Positions 40,841 through 50,382 are shown, numbered from the stretch's first letter. The stretch: DNA of 64,000 nucleotides from JACNJF01 sp050288105 (GCA_050288105.1 JBNKDE010000013.1:62001-126000); one strand, 5' to 3'. The notes: a model not told the origin generated them from the letters alone. Numbers and translations are program-made.

Positions 40841-41499
40841 GCCGCCATTAAGCTTTTGATATGTCCGCCACGGCCTTTCATCATGCCATCGTATAGCTGT
40901 TCAAGTTCGGGCACAGCTGATTTTGGCATAATCGGTAATTGCATTAAGTTGTCAGCCCATTTTGTGAGTTTGGGGTGACGACTGGCATCTTTCAATTGTG
41001 GAATATAGGGTTCCAGAAAACTCAGGCGCTGAAATAAAGGGGCAAAACTCAGGTCGACCAGAGAGATGGAATCGCCATTAAAAAAAGCGTTGTTTCCCAG
41101 TACGCTTTCAATTCGATCCAGTTTCCCTAGCATGGCTTCTACCTGTTCGTTAAAGCCATCCTCGTCGGGCGTCATAATCAGGTTAAAGGCATTCATCAGG
41201 CATTCATTACCGAACTCCATCCAGCTGCGGTTTTGCGCCTTTAACACCAGATCAGAAGGATGCAGTGGCTCCCCATAGGCTTCATCGAGATACTCAATGA
41301 TAACCGAGGATTCAAAGATAATCTGGTCACCGACCTGTACCACCGGAACCTTACCAAGCGGTGAAATTTCCTTAAACCACTCAGGTGGATTCATCAGGTC
41401 AATGTATTCGATATCGAAATCTATCCCTTTGTGTAAAAGCGTGAGTACGGCTTTCTGGACATAAGGGCAAAGTTTGAAGCTGATTAGTCTCGGTTTCAT
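40837..41499 (-). CDS. Glutathione S-transferase family protein
   Basis: A 220-residue GST. The N-terminal thioredoxin-fold domain begins KLCPYVQKAVLTLLHKGI, where the CPY motif supplies a cysteine at the active site, as in omega-like or stringent-starvation-like GSTs. The glutathione-binding GKVPVVQVGD and ESSVIIEYLDE segments are present. The C-terminal helical domain includes GDSISLVDLSFAPLF. It probably performs thiol transfer or deglutathionylation rather than classic conjugation; the substrate is unknown. It lies immediately upstream of oxyR with overlapping stop and start, so it may be part of the thiol-stress response. Confidence 0.9.
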   Translation of the reverse strand: MKPRLISFKLCPYVQKAVLTLLHKGIDFDIEYIDLMNPPEWFKEISPLGKVPVVQVGDQIIFESSVIIEYLDEAYGEPLHPSDLVLKAQNRSWMEFGNECLMNAFNLIMTPDEDGFNEQVEAMLGKLDRIESVLGNNAFFNGDSISLVDLSFAPLFQRLSFLEPYIPQLKDASRHPKLTKWADNLMQLPIMPKSAVPELEQLYDGMMKGRGGHIKSLMAA

Positions 41500-41558
41500 C
41501 GAGCAAGTCTCCTGGTTTTATTAGTTATCTGCAAAAGATGGTGGGTAAATTCCATTTA

Positions 41559-43310
41559 TCAATAGCCTGCACTTAGGGTTCCCGCCTGGCGGGTATCCGA
41601 TGCCGCAGTCCAGCCGTCTTCAACTTTCAAAATGGACTGGGTACTACCCATAGCCCAGCGACTGGGATCTATCGTATGCCCTTTCTGCTGCAGCAGTCGG
41701 ATGGTATCCAGGCTGAAACCTTTCTCCAGGGTGAGCTTGTCCGGTAACCATTGATGATGGAAACGCGAAGCCTGTGTAGCTTCGGCGATATTCATTTTAT
41801 GATCGATCACATTGCTGATGATCTGTAGCGTGGTGGTAATGATGCGCGAGCCGCCGGGGCTACCGGTGATCAGCAAGACTTCGGACTTATCCTTATCAAA
41901 CACGATGGTTGGGCTCATCGAACTTAGCGGGCGTTTGCGTGCGGCAACCGCATTGGCTTCACCGCCGATCAGGCCATAGGCATTGGGTACGCCGGGTTTG
42001 GCGCTGAAGTCATCCATTTCATTGTTCAGTAGCACACCGGTACCTTTTGCCATAATGCCTGAGCCATAACTGAAATTGAGCGTATAGGTGTTGGATACTG
42101 CATTCCCCCAGCGATCGACGACGGAAAAATGAGTTGTTTGTGGGGATTCATGCAGCGGGCCAAGCCCCGGTTTGATTTGCTGACTGATGCTGGCTTTGGC
42201 CGGGTCGATCTGCCCCACCAGCTGGGCGGCGTATTGCTTGTCGGTTAGTTCGGCGACCGGTACCTTGTTGAAGTCGGGGTCTCCCAGATATTCGCTGCGG
42301 TCGGCATAGGCACGTTTCATCGCTTCTGCCATCAAATGTATGGTTTGTGCGCTGTTGTGTCCGTTGCTGGCAAGGTCAAAGTGTTCCATCATGTTGAGGA
42401 TCTGCACGATGTGGGTACCGCCCGAAGAAGGGGGTGGCATAGAAGCAATCTTGTATCCGCGATAATTTCCCCATACCGGGCTGCGTTTTTTTACCTGGTA
42501 CTGCGCCAGATCCTGCAGTGTCATATTGCCCTCACCCTGTGCCACGGCCTGGATGATGCTTTGCGCGACCTCACCCTGATAAAACCCATCGCTGCCCCGG
42601 TTAGAAATTAACCTCAGCGTACGCGCGAGATCATTCTGGTAAAGGGTTTCACCGACCTGATAGGGAGTACCATCCTGATGGTAAAAAATCGCGCTGGCGG
42701 CAGGGTCTTTGTGTAACCGATCAGCTACTCGGGCCAGTGAGGTGGAAAGGTCGTGGTTGACTGTGAAACCTCGACTGGCAAGTTCGATGGCAGGCTTTAG
42801 AACCTGTTTTAGTGAAAACGTGCCGTAGTCCGCCAGGGCCTGTGTGAGCCCTTTTACAGTGCCTGGTACGCCCACGGCAAGACCGTGAAAACGAGACAGG
42901 CTGTTATCGGCTTCGCCATCCTTGTTTAGAAAGATATCTCGATGCGCCGCTGCAGGGGCCATTTCTCGGTAATCGATTGCGATGGTTTCATTGCTTTCCG
43001 CCAGGTGTACCATCATGAAACCGCCACCGCCCAGATTACCTGCGCGTGGCAGGGTTACAGCCAGGGTGAAGCCCACGGCAACCGCAGCATCGATGGCATT
43101 GCCACCCTGCTTGAGTATATCTACCCCGACCTGTGTCGCGAGTTGCTCCTGTGAAGCCACCATGCCATGCTCTGCCCATACCGGTTGAGCCAGGCTGGCA
43201 TAGCTGACTATAGGCTGGCTGCTACTGGCCTGTAGGGAAAAAGGTGACAGGGCGAGGGCCAGAATAAAAGGATTTAAAAAACGCAGTAAATGTGAAATTA
43301 GAATCTGCAC
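41559..43310 (-). CDS. ggt: Gamma-glutamyltransferase (glutathione hydrolase)
   Basis: About 583 residues with a signal peptide, acting in the periplasm. The nucleophile region of the autoprocessed small subunit reads SPQTTHFSVVDRWGNAVS, with the first Thr of TTHFSVVD as the expected catalytic N-terminus. The large subunit has GGGFMM near residue 95 and PPPSSGGTHIVQ. The glycine-rich LLITGSPGGSRI binds the gamma-glutamyl group. The enzyme cleaves the gamma-glutamyl bond of glutathione. The start is read as GTG at 43308-43310, which has GAGGGA six bases upstream; a longer TTG reading from 43355 lacks this and would precede the signal peptide with a hydrophilic tail. Confidence 0.95.
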   Translation of the reverse strand: MQILISHLLRFLNPFILALALSPFSLQASSSQPIVSYASLAQPVWAEHGMVASQEQLATQVGVDILKQGGNAIDAAVAVGFTLAVTLPRAGNLGGGGFMMVHLAESNETIAIDYREMAPAAAHRDIFLNKDGEADNSLSRFHGLAVGVPGTVKGLTQALADYGTFSLKQVLKPAIELASRGFTVNHDLSTSLARVADRLHKDPAASAIFYHQDGTPYQVGETLYQNDLARTLRLISNRGSDGFYQGEVAQSIIQAVAQGEGNMTLQDLAQYQVKKRSPVWGNYRGYKIASMPPPSSGGTHIVQILNMMEHFDLASNGHNSAQTIHLMAEAMKRAYADRSEYLGDPDFNKVPVAELTDKQYAAQLVGQIDPAKASISQQIKPGLGPLHESPQTTHFSVVDRWGNAVSNTYTLNFSYGSGIMAKGTGVLLNNEMDDFSAKPGVPNAYGLIGGEANAVAARKRPLSSMSPTIVFDKDKSEVLLITGSPGGSRIITTTLQIISNVIDHKMNIAEATQASRFHHQWLPDKLTLEKGFSLDTIRLLQQKGHTIDPSRWAMGSTQSILKVEDGWTAASDTRQAGTLSAGY

Positions 43311-43599
43311 CAGTCTTCCCTCGAGCTTGAAAATAAGCTTAGGGTAGCATGCCAAAGCAGCAATAGGGAGTCAGGATTTTTATCGCTTATTGCGTTGTTT
43401 TGGCCACTGCGATATCGAGCGCAATAAAATAAAGCCTGGAATCAATAGACTTGCCTATGTAATATCCACTCGCTCAGGGTTCAGCAGCCCTGGCGACATC
43501 AATATCAGGGTGTTCTGTTTTTCCTGCCTTTGAGCGTGCTGGTCATGCGGCACCGTGGTAGCTACAGACATCAAAAAAACTACCAGAGGATGAATTGAA

Positions 43600-44553
43600 A
43601 TGAAAATGTCTAAAACCATTATATGTGCAATTGCTGGCCTGGTCATGACCAGCTCCGCTCTGGCGGAGACGCGAGTCACCTACAAGTCAGCCAAAACCAG
43701 TTCCTCCTATTACCAGATGGGTGTGCAGATTGCAGAGGCTATGAAAAAAGGCTCAGCAGGAAATATCGTGGTCACGGTTGAAGAGAGTCAGGGCTCTGTG
43801 CAGAACGTGATGGAGTCAGCGGTACGCCCCGGCAACTATGTCTTTACCACGCCGCCTGCACTGGTAGGACTGGCACAGTCCGGTAAAGCGATGTTCAAGG
43901 GCAAGGACAATCCGAAGTTTGGCGAGATTCGTGCCTTATTCCCGATACCATCGCTGACCATGCATTTTGTGATGAGTGACAAAAGTGGGGTAAGCGATTT
44001 TGCCGGCATGGCCGGTAAAACCATTCTGCTGGGAAAAGGTTCATTTGGTGCCAAGGAAGGTGATAAGTACCTTAAGATGTTTGGCCTGGAAGGTAAGGTC
44101 AAACTGGCGCAGGTTGAGTTGTCGAACGCGGTACCTGCACTCAAAAATGGTCAGATTGACGGCTTTGTAACGGCCGGTTCCTATCCCGCTCCTAATGTGA
44201 TTGAGGCGGCTGCTGGTACCGGTATCCGCTTGCTTTCGTTGAGTGACGAGCAGATTGCAGCCACTAAGCGCACCCGCCTGGTCATACCCGCAGGTACTTA
44301 TACTGGACAGGATCAGCCGGTTACGACTACCTCATTGCCCGTGGTGGCCTATACCACGACGCAGATGGACGATGATACCGCCTATGCTTTAACCAAAACA
44401 TTCTGGCAACAAAAGGCAGCGATGAGCTCGGATGCGGGCTGGTGGAAAGCGGTCAACAGTGATTTACTGGCCAATATCAAGGGTAAAATACACCCCGGTG
44501 CAGTGAAGTATTACAAAGAGGCGGGAATGCCCCTGAGCGACAACCAGATGTAA
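43600..44553 (+). CDS. TAXI-family TRAP transporter solute-binding protein
   Basis: A 317-residue periplasmic protein with a signal peptide ending ALA (about residue 22). It opens TRVTYKSAKTSSSYYQMG, and the VVTVEESQGSVQNVMES and PVVAYTTTQMDDDTAYALTK segments fit the TAXI (TRAP-associated extracytoplasmic immunogenic) family. TAXI transporters take up glutamate-like or other carboxylates; the ligand here is unknown. An AGAGGATG ribosome site precedes the ATG. A fused TRAP permease gene follows after 52 nt containing a hairpin. Confidence 0.92.
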   Translation: MKMSKTIICAIAGLVMTSSALAETRVTYKSAKTSSSYYQMGVQIAEAMKKGSAGNIVVTVEESQGSVQNVMESAVRPGNYVFTTPPALVGLAQSGKAMFKGKDNPKFGEIRALFPIPSLTMHFVMSDKSGVSDFAGMAGKTILLGKGSFGAKEGDKYLKMFGLEGKVKLAQVELSNAVPALKNGQIDGFVTAGSYPAPNVIEAAAGTGIRLLSLSDEQIAATKRTRLVIPAGTYTGQDQPVTTTSLPVVAYTTTQMDDDTAYALTKTFWQQKAAMSSDAGWWKAVNSDLLANIKGKIHPGAVKYYKEAGMPLSDNQM

Positions 44554-44564
44554 CTCTAATCAGG

Positions 44565-44589
44565 TCGGGATTGCTGCCTGCAATCCCGA
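44565..44589 (+). promoter_or_regulatory. Intercistronic hairpin between binding-protein and permease genes
   Basis: TCGGGATTGC and GCAATCCCGA form a perfect 10-bp stem with a 5-nt loop just after the TAXI binding-protein stop. No T tract follows, so this is not a full intrinsic terminator. Hairpins at this position often protect the upstream mRNA from decay and give more binding protein than permease. Confidence 0.6.
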
Positions 44590-44605
44590 TCACCAGGTTT
44601 TCAAT

Positions 44606-46363
44606 ATGCCTCAAATTTCATCGCTATTCTGGCCCCTGCTCGGGGCTGTTTCGATCTTTTTTCATCTCTGGCTGATCTTCTCGGGGCTGATTCCGAATCT
44701 GGTCAGTCGTCCGCTGCATATGGCACTGGCGTTGCCCTGGGTGTTTCTCTATCTGGCAAAGAATCGTGTACAGCTTTGGTCAGGTATAGCGCTATGCATA
44801 CTGGGTGTTGCCAGCTGTTTATGGATTGCCTTTAATCAATCCATGCTGGGTGATCAGTACGGCTATCTGGCTGATAACTTTCAACATGTTATTGCGATCT
44901 GCCTGTTATTGATCACGCTGGAGATGGCGCGCCGCGCCATCAGCTGGCCGCTACCGCTGGTGGCCTTGATTGCACTGCTGTATGGACTGTGGGGTCAGTA
45001 TATCCCGGGAGAGTTTGGTCATCCGGGCACGCCGGTTGCGAGTTTTCTGGGCACGTTAACAATTGCTGAAGGCGGGATCTGGGGCAAGCTGACCGGCATA
45101 TCCGTGAACATCGTGGCGATATTTGTCATCTTTGGCGCGGTGCTGAATGCCGGGGAGGCGGGGCAGGGCTTTATGAATATCGCGGCAGCGGCAGCGGGTC
45201 GATTACGTGGGGGCGCGGCCAAGGTATCGGTAATTTCATCGGCATTGTTTGGTTCAATTTCGGGATCAGCCTCGGCCAATGTGGCCTCTACCGGTGCAAT
45301 CACGCTGCCCGCGATGACCCGGCTGGGTTACCCGAAGTCTTTCGCTGCCGCTGTGGAGGCGGTGGCATCGTCTGGTGGGCAGATTATGCCGCCTTTGATG
45401 GGGGCGGGCGCGTTTGTCATGGTAGAGCTGACCGGCATTCCGTATACCAGCATTATGGCGGCTGCCTTCATACCCGCATTGCTGTATTTCTTTACGGTCT
45501 GGGTGGGCATTGATGCGTTTTCAAATCGATATAATTTACAGGCAGTACCGCGAGATCAGCAGCCTGCATTGAGACAGGTGGCGATTACGTCAGCGTTTTT
45601 TCTGGTGCCCTTTTGCGTTTTGCTGTGGGGGATGTTTGTGAGCCAGGTGACCCCTCAGTATGCCGCCTGCATGGCGATTCTGGCGGCCGCTTTGCTGCTT
45701 TGGGTGGATGCCGATCTGAGCTTTAATCTCAAGCGCAGTTTCCAGCGCATGCAGGATGCGAGTATCAACAGTGGCGTGCAGATTGCGACCATTGCCTCGA
45801 TCATCCTGTGTGCGTCTATAATTATCGGGGTGCTGGGTATTACCGGACTGGGCGTCAAAATCACTTCATTAATCCTGTCGGCGTCTGACGGCGCACTCTG
45901 GCCAGCGTTGTTGTTAACAGCGATTGCCTGTCTGGTACTGGGTATGGAAGTGCCGACTACAGCGGCTTACCTTATCTGTGTATCCGTAGCAGGCCCGGCA
46001 TTGATCAAACTGGGCCTGCCACCCCTGATGGCGCATTTGTTTGTATTCTGGTTTGCCCTGCTCAGCACCATTACGCCACCTGTCTGTGGTGCGGTGTTTA
46101 TCGCCGCAGGCATGGTGCAGGAAAACTGGCTAAAAGTAGCTGTTTCCGCAATGGCCCTGGGTATCGGTCTCTATCTGATTCCGCTGGGTATGATTGCCAA
46201 CCCGGATCTGATTACCTTTGAAACCACTGCACTCGCTGCATTGATAGCGGGATTAAAAATGGCGCTGGCACTGGCGCTGGTATCTTTTGGTGTGATCGCG
46301 CCCAAAGCCATTTATCTGAGAATGCTGTTAATTCTCTCTGGGCTAGGCATTCTGTTTATCTGA
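44606..46363 (+). CDS. TRAP transporter fused permease (DctQM fusion, TAXI type)
   Basis: A 585-residue integral membrane protein with more than a dozen hydrophobic helices. The N-terminal part is the fused small subunit (about 1-125), and the rest is the large DctM domain. Typical segments are GSISGSASANVASTGAITLPAM and SSGGQIMPPLMGAGAFVM, and GMEVPTTAAYLICVSVAGP with LLSTITPPVCGAVFIAAG in the second half. Fused permeases are characteristic of TAXI-type TRAP systems, which import organic acids with a sodium or proton gradient. It acts with the binding protein encoded just upstream. Confidence 0.95.
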   Translation: MPQISSLFWPLLGAVSIFFHLWLIFSGLIPNLVSRPLHMALALPWVFLYLAKNRVQLWSGIALCILGVASCLWIAFNQSMLGDQYGYLADNFQHVIAICLLLITLEMARRAISWPLPLVALIALLYGLWGQYIPGEFGHPGTPVASFLGTLTIAEGGIWGKLTGISVNIVAIFVIFGAVLNAGEAGQGFMNIAAAAAGRLRGGAAKVSVISSALFGSISGSASANVASTGAITLPAMTRLGYPKSFAAAVEAVASSGGQIMPPLMGAGAFVMVELTGIPYTSIMAAAFIPALLYFFTVWVGIDAFSNRYNLQAVPRDQQPALRQVAITSAFFLVPFCVLLWGMFVSQVTPQYAACMAILAAALLLWVDADLSFNLKRSFQRMQDASINSGVQIATIASIILCASIIIGVLGITGLGVKITSLILSASDGALWPALLLTAIACLVLGMEVPTTAAYLICVSVAGPALIKLGLPPLMAHLFVFWFALLSTITPPVCGAVFIAAGMVQENWLKVAVSAMALGIGLYLIPLGMIANPDLITFETTALAALIAGLKMALALALVSFGVIAPKAIYLRMLLILSGLGILFI

Positions 46364-46404
46364 CCTTATTGGCAGGATTAAGGCATTGCACAATCGTTAA
46401 TCAA

Positions 46405-47265
46405 TTAATCAAAATCGTTTAACGCCGCATGTATCTCTTCAACCCTGTTGATCCTGCTGCGAGCTTCACGACCGACCTGATTCAGCATGGCGATACTTAA
46501 TAGATGAATTAACGAGCTGGCAGCAGGATAACTATCAAACGGCCCGCTCCCTGAGACTTCTGCGTGCAGCACCCAGGTCGCGTAGTTGATAGATGCTCCC
46601 ACGTTAGGCTCAGTGAGATAGAGTATTGGAATGCCCAATTTATGAATGGCTTTGAGCGCCTGACGAAAGCGTAAGGTTCTGCGTCTGAAACCTACCGCAA
46701 CCACAATGTCGCCGGGCTTAAAGTCCACCATCTGTTCCGCCAGCGTAGATGCCTCTGAAACCAGTAGCTGAACATCGTCGCGAACTTGCAGAAATTGCCA
46801 GCGCGCATAATCAGCGAGGAAGTGGCTATGACGAAATCCCAAAAGCCAGATTCGATTTGCATCGACCAGGCTTTTACCAATACGTTCGAGTTTGCGCGGA
46901 TCCAGTGCTTCAAAAGTACGAGTCATGATGGAAAGCTCCTGCTCCATCTGTCGACGCAGGTAGGAATCCTGAACATCAATCTCGGGCTCCTGCCTTAGCA
47001 TGTACAGTGGTGATCCCCAGTTCTGTTGTTCCCTGGTGAGACGACGAGCCTGCTCAAAATTTTCAAAGCCAAGACGACGGAAAAGTCGAGTGGCTGCAGC
47101 CTTGGATACCCCGGCTAACTGTGCCAGCTCGGTAGCGGAGTAACTGGCCATGTCGCCAGGGAAGTCGAGGATTAAATCTGCCAGCTTACGCTCGCTGGGA
47201 GGCAGACTCTGATAATGATTTCTAATTCTTGCGAGCGCAGATTCATCATCTTTTTTTGGTGGCAT
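46405..47265 (-). CDS. MurR/RpiR-family transcriptional regulator
   Basis: A 286-residue regulator with the N-terminal HTH_6 domain (YSATELAQLAGVSKAAATRLFRRLG, about residues 40-65) and a C-terminal SIS sugar-isomerase-type domain (about 115-250: WLLGFRHSHFLADYARW, KPGDIVVAVGFRRRTLRF). RpiR regulators usually bind a phosphorylated or amino-acid-derived ligand in the SIS domain and often repress adjacent catabolic genes. The ATG at 47263-47265 has GGAG eight bases upstream and is preferred over the in-frame ATG at 47310. The gene is divergent from the DctQMP transporter genes, and a perfect palindrome lies between them. Confidence 0.9.
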   Translation of the reverse strand: MPPKKDDESALARIRNHYQSLPPSERKLADLILDFPGDMASYSATELAQLAGVSKAAATRLFRRLGFENFEQARRLTREQQNWGSPLYMLRQEPEIDVQDSYLRRQMEQELSIMTRTFEALDPRKLERIGKSLVDANRIWLLGFRHSHFLADYARWQFLQVRDDVQLLVSEASTLAEQMVDFKPGDIVVAVGFRRRTLRFRQALKAIHKLGIPILYLTEPNVGASINYATWVLHAEVSGSGPFDSYPAASSLIHLLSIAMLNQVGREARSRINRVEEIHAALNDFD

Positions 47266-47320
47266 GCAGGTAACTCCGTATATCAGATTAATTGTTTTAT
47301 AGGATAGCATTAATCACTGC

Positions 47321-47360
47321 TTGAAATTATAATTTCAAAAGTCTGGACTTATTGAAATTA
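47321..47360. promoter_or_regulatory. Candidate RpiR-type operator
   Basis: TTGAAATTATAATTTCAA at 47321-47338 is a perfect 18-bp palindrome. Its half-site TTGAAATTA is repeated exactly at 47352-47360, 31 bp further on. Both lie in the gap between the RpiR-type regulator gene and the TRAP operon. RpiR/HexR-type operators are A/T-rich palindromes of this style, so autoregulation and control of the transporter are likely. Confidence 0.65.
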
Positions 47361-47403
47361 TTGTTGCAAGATTCAGCTCATCGTATTTCAGTATCAGGCG
47401 ACA

Positions 47404-47943
47404 ATGCAAGCTTCTGAATCCAGTTTCCAGCGTATTGCGAATATAGCCGCGACCATAAGCTATCGGCTCAGTCAGGTGACTGAAGTGGTTGTCATTATTC
47501 TGATGGCGATTCTGGTACTGGATGTCTGGCTAGGTATCTTCGTGCGATATTTTTCCGAATTCCCGATCACGTTTACCGAAGAACTGGCACGTTACCTGAT
47601 GATCTGGATGGCACTGCTGGCGGTTTCGGTAGGAATATCGCGACGTGCTCATATCGGTGTGCTGGTGTTGTTTGATCGGACCCAGGGCATACCGCGACAT
47701 CTTTTAATGGGCGTGATTGATTTACTGGGATTCCTGTTTTTTGCCTTCCTTTTCTATTATGGGCTTGGCTTCACTATCGATGGTGCCAGGCGCTTAACCA
47801 TGATTTATAGCATGCCGAAATCTATTCCTTTTGCAGCAGTACCGGTTTCCTGTCTGCTGGCAGCGATTCAGGTTGTCCTGGTGGCGGTAAGAGACCAGGC
47901 CGAGTTGATGCCTGAACCCGACCAGGAGAGCGTTTCAATATGA
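47404..47943 (+). CDS. TRAP transporter small permease (DctQ family)
   Basis: A 179-residue inner-membrane protein with four transmembrane helices (about 28-48, 65-83, 103-125 and 145-165). The family segment EELARYLMIWMALLAVSVGISRRAHIGV is clear. It ends in an ATGA overlap with the large permease gene. It forms the small subunit of a DctPQM importer for an organic acid or amino-acid derivative. The start ATG at 47404 has no strong Shine-Dalgarno sequence. Confidence 0.93.
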   Translation: MQASESSFQRIANIAATISYRLSQVTEVVVIILMAILVLDVWLGIFVRYFSEFPITFTEELARYLMIWMALLAVSVGISRRAHIGVLVLFDRTQGIPRHLLMGVIDLLGFLFFAFLFYYGLGFTIDGARRLTMIYSMPKSIPFAAVPVSCLLAAIQVVLVAVRDQAELMPEPDQESVSI

Positions 47944-49220
47944 TTTCTGTTGCCATCGTTTTTTTTCTGCTCCTCATTGTCGGTGTACCCGTAGGTTATG
48001 TACTGGGTATTGCGGGCATTGTTGGTATTGCGCAGATTGGCGGTGAGCAATTCCTGTCTATGGCCCCTAAACGGTTTTTTGCCGGGCTGGACCTGTTTCC
48101 ATTTCTGGCAATGCCGTTCTTTATCCTGGCGGGTGAGATTATGAACCGGTCAGGTATTACACATAAGCTGGTTGGTTTCGCCGATGCGCTGGTGGGTTAT
48201 CTGCGCGGTGGTATGGCGCATTCTAATATGCTGGCTTCGGTGATGTTTGCCGGGCTTAGTGGTGCAGCAACTGCAGATGCCGCAGCTTTTGGCAATACGC
48301 TGGTGCCTGCGATGGTGAAACAGGGCTATACCCGACCCTTTGCCTGTGCGGTTACGGCTGCGGGTTCAATTATCGGGCCGACTATTCCGCCTTCATCCTT
48401 AATGGTGGTTTATGGCTCGTTGATGGGGGTTTCTATCGCCGGGTTATTTGCTGCGGGGATTCTACCGGGGTTATTAATCTGTCTGGTTTGTATGGCGGTG
48501 ATTGCGGCCTTTGGCAAGCGCTGGAATCTTCCTAAATCTGATCAGCGTCCAAGCCTGCGTAAGATATTTTCATCTTTTCGAGAAAGTATTTTTGCCCTGG
48601 TCATGCCAGTGCTCATTCTGGGTTTTATTCTGGGCGGGATTACTACGCCAACTGAGGCTGCATCGATTGCGGTGGCTTATGCACTGATTCTTGGTGGTGT
48701 GATTTATCGCACGCTGAGCTGGCGCGATATCTACGAAATGCTGGGCCGAACAGCACTGATTACCGGCGTGGTTTTTCTGATTATCGCGGCGGCTTCGATA
48801 CTGGGCTGGTGGATGACCTTTGAACAGATTCCTCAGGCCATTGCTGCGGCCTTCCTGTCGGTGTCTGAAGACCCTACTGCAATCATCTGCATGATTCTAC
48901 TGCTGTTGCTGGGTATCGGCCTGTTTATGGATATCAATGCTGCGTTGATTATTCTGGCTCCGGTACTGGGACCTTTAACCTTAACCATTGGTATGGATCC
49001 GGTGCATGCCGGCATCATGATCGTGCTGGCATTAAATATTTCGCTGATGACGCCACCTGTGGGTGCCTGTCTGTTTGTGCTCGCCTCGGTTACCGGTGAG
49101 CGCGTAGAGGCAATATCCAAAGCGCTCTGGCCCTTTTTGGTGGTAGAGATTTTAGTACTGTTCGCGGTCTCCATGTGGGAAGACCTGACACTTTTTATAC
49201 CGCGATTGCTGGGGCTATAA
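47940..49220 (+). CDS. TRAP transporter large permease (DctM family)
   Basis: A 426-residue permease with about twelve transmembrane helices. Family motifs are FLAMPFFILAGEIMNRSGIT, the SGAATADAAAFGNTLVPAM segment, IIGPTIPPSSLMVVYG and LNISLMTPPVGACLFV near the C-terminus. It is translationally coupled to the DctQ gene by an ATGA overlap. With the DctP protein encoded 69 nt downstream it makes a complete tripartite transporter. Confidence 0.96.
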   Translation: MISVAIVFFLLLIVGVPVGYVLGIAGIVGIAQIGGEQFLSMAPKRFFAGLDLFPFLAMPFFILAGEIMNRSGITHKLVGFADALVGYLRGGMAHSNMLASVMFAGLSGAATADAAAFGNTLVPAMVKQGYTRPFACAVTAAGSIIGPTIPPSSLMVVYGSLMGVSIAGLFAAGILPGLLICLVCMAVIAAFGKRWNLPKSDQRPSLRKIFSSFRESIFALVMPVLILGFILGGITTPTEAASIAVAYALILGGVIYRTLSWRDIYEMLGRTALITGVVFLIIAAASILGWWMTFEQIPQAIAAAFLSVSEDPTAIICMILLLLLGIGLFMDINAALIILAPVLGPLTLTIGMDPVHAGIMIVLALNISLMTPPVGACLFVLASVTGERVEAISKALWPFLVVEILVLFAVSMWEDLTLFIPRLLGL

Positions 49221-49289
49221 ATGACTAAATCTGGCAATCTCTTTTTAATCTGACACGAAACATCGTTTAACCATACGAGGATAATACCT

Positions 49290-50333
49290 ATGCAAAAACC
49301 AGGCTATTTAAAACTAACCCTGATGGCAGCAACGCTGGCCATGGGTCTTATAGCGCTGCCTGCTCAGGCAGAAAAAGTCATTAAAATCTCTCACCTGAAT
49401 CCAGGCGATCCGTTTAACAATAACTCAGGCGCGATGACCTCTGTGTTCAAATCACTGGTTGAATCTGGCACCAATGGTTCGGTTAAGGTGCAGATTTTTT
49501 CTGATGGTCAACTGGGTAAGGATAACGAGGTTATAGAACAGACACGTACAGGTGTCATACAGTCGAATATCTCTTCTTCGGGTGGTGTGGCGCAGCATTA
49601 TCCGCTGATTGGTGTTTTTGATCTGCCTTTTGCTTTCCCGAATATTTCGGTAGTACATGATGTGATGGATAAGGACAGCGGCTTTGGTAAGAAGCTGACC
49701 GCTGATATTGAAAACAAAACCGGCCTTAAGGTGCTGGGCTTGCTTGACAGTGGCGGTTATTTTGCGATCTCTAACTCAAAGCGTGCAGTTAATACGCTGG
49801 ATGACATGAAAGGTCTGCGCATCCGCACTATGACTCTACCGACTCACGAAGCGATTATCTCTTCTCTGGGTGCGAAACCAACTCCTCTGCCATGGGCTGA
49901 AGTGTATACCGCTCTACAAACCGGTGTAGCTGATGGTCAGATGAACCCTGTTCCGATTATCGCTTTTGCCAAGTTTGATGAAGTACAGAAATACCTGACC
50001 CTGACCCAGCATGTGATTACCCCTTATGTGTGGTTCATGAATATGGATTTCTACAATAGCCTGACTGATGAAGAGAAAAGTGTGGTGGATTATGCGGCAA
50101 AAGCAGCAGTAGTTGCCGGTCGTGGTATTTCTAGAATTATTGAAGCTTCAAGTCGCGGATTGCCTCATCTGGCGAAGAAGATGAAGGTAAATAGTATTTC
50201 AGAAGCTGAGCGTAAAAAGTTTGCTGCAGTCTCTCAGCCAGCAGTTGAGAAATTAATTGAAGAAAAATTTGGTGCTGAAGGCGTTGATATGCTGAAAGCG
50301 ATGAGTGCTTCAATCGAAGAAGCCTCTAACTAA
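49290..50333 (+). CDS. TRAP transporter solute-binding protein (DctP family)
   Basis: A 347-residue periplasmic protein with a signal peptide ending PAQA (about residue 27). DctP features include GQLGKDNEVIEQTRTGVIQ, the DDMKGLRIRTMTLPTHE segment that carries the ligand-carboxylate Arg, and PLPWAEVYTALQTGVADGQMNP. It delivers the substrate to the DctQM permease encoded upstream. The genes that follow (diaminopropionate lyase and two carbamoylases) suggest an amino-acid-like ligand, which is inference. A strong terminator lies 16 nt after the stop. Confidence 0.95.
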   Translation: MQKPGYLKLTLMAATLAMGLIALPAQAEKVIKISHLNPGDPFNNNSGAMTSVFKSLVESGTNGSVKVQIFSDGQLGKDNEVIEQTRTGVIQSNISSSGGVAQHYPLIGVFDLPFAFPNISVVHDVMDKDSGFGKKLTADIENKTGLKVLGLLDSGGYFAISNSKRAVNTLDDMKGLRIRTMTLPTHEAIISSLGAKPTPLPWAEVYTALQTGVADGQMNPVPIIAFAKFDEVQKYLTLTQHVITPYVWFMNMDFYNSLTDEEKSVVDYAAKAAVVAGRGISRIIEASSRGLPHLAKKMKVNSISEAERKKFAAVSQPAVEKLIEEKFGAEGVDMLKAMSASIEEASN

Positions 50334-50348
50334 GTTAGATGGTTATAG

Positions 50349-50382
50349 CTGGCCGGTCCTGTCGGGACCGGCCAGTTTGTTT
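50349..50382 (+). terminator. Rho-independent terminator after dctP
   Basis: CTGGCCGGTCC pairs with GGACCGGCCAG around a short TGTCG-type loop, followed by TTTGTTT. It separates the TRAP operon from the diaminopropionate lyase gene, so the catabolic genes need read-through or their own promoter in the 47 nt that follow. Confidence 0.8.
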
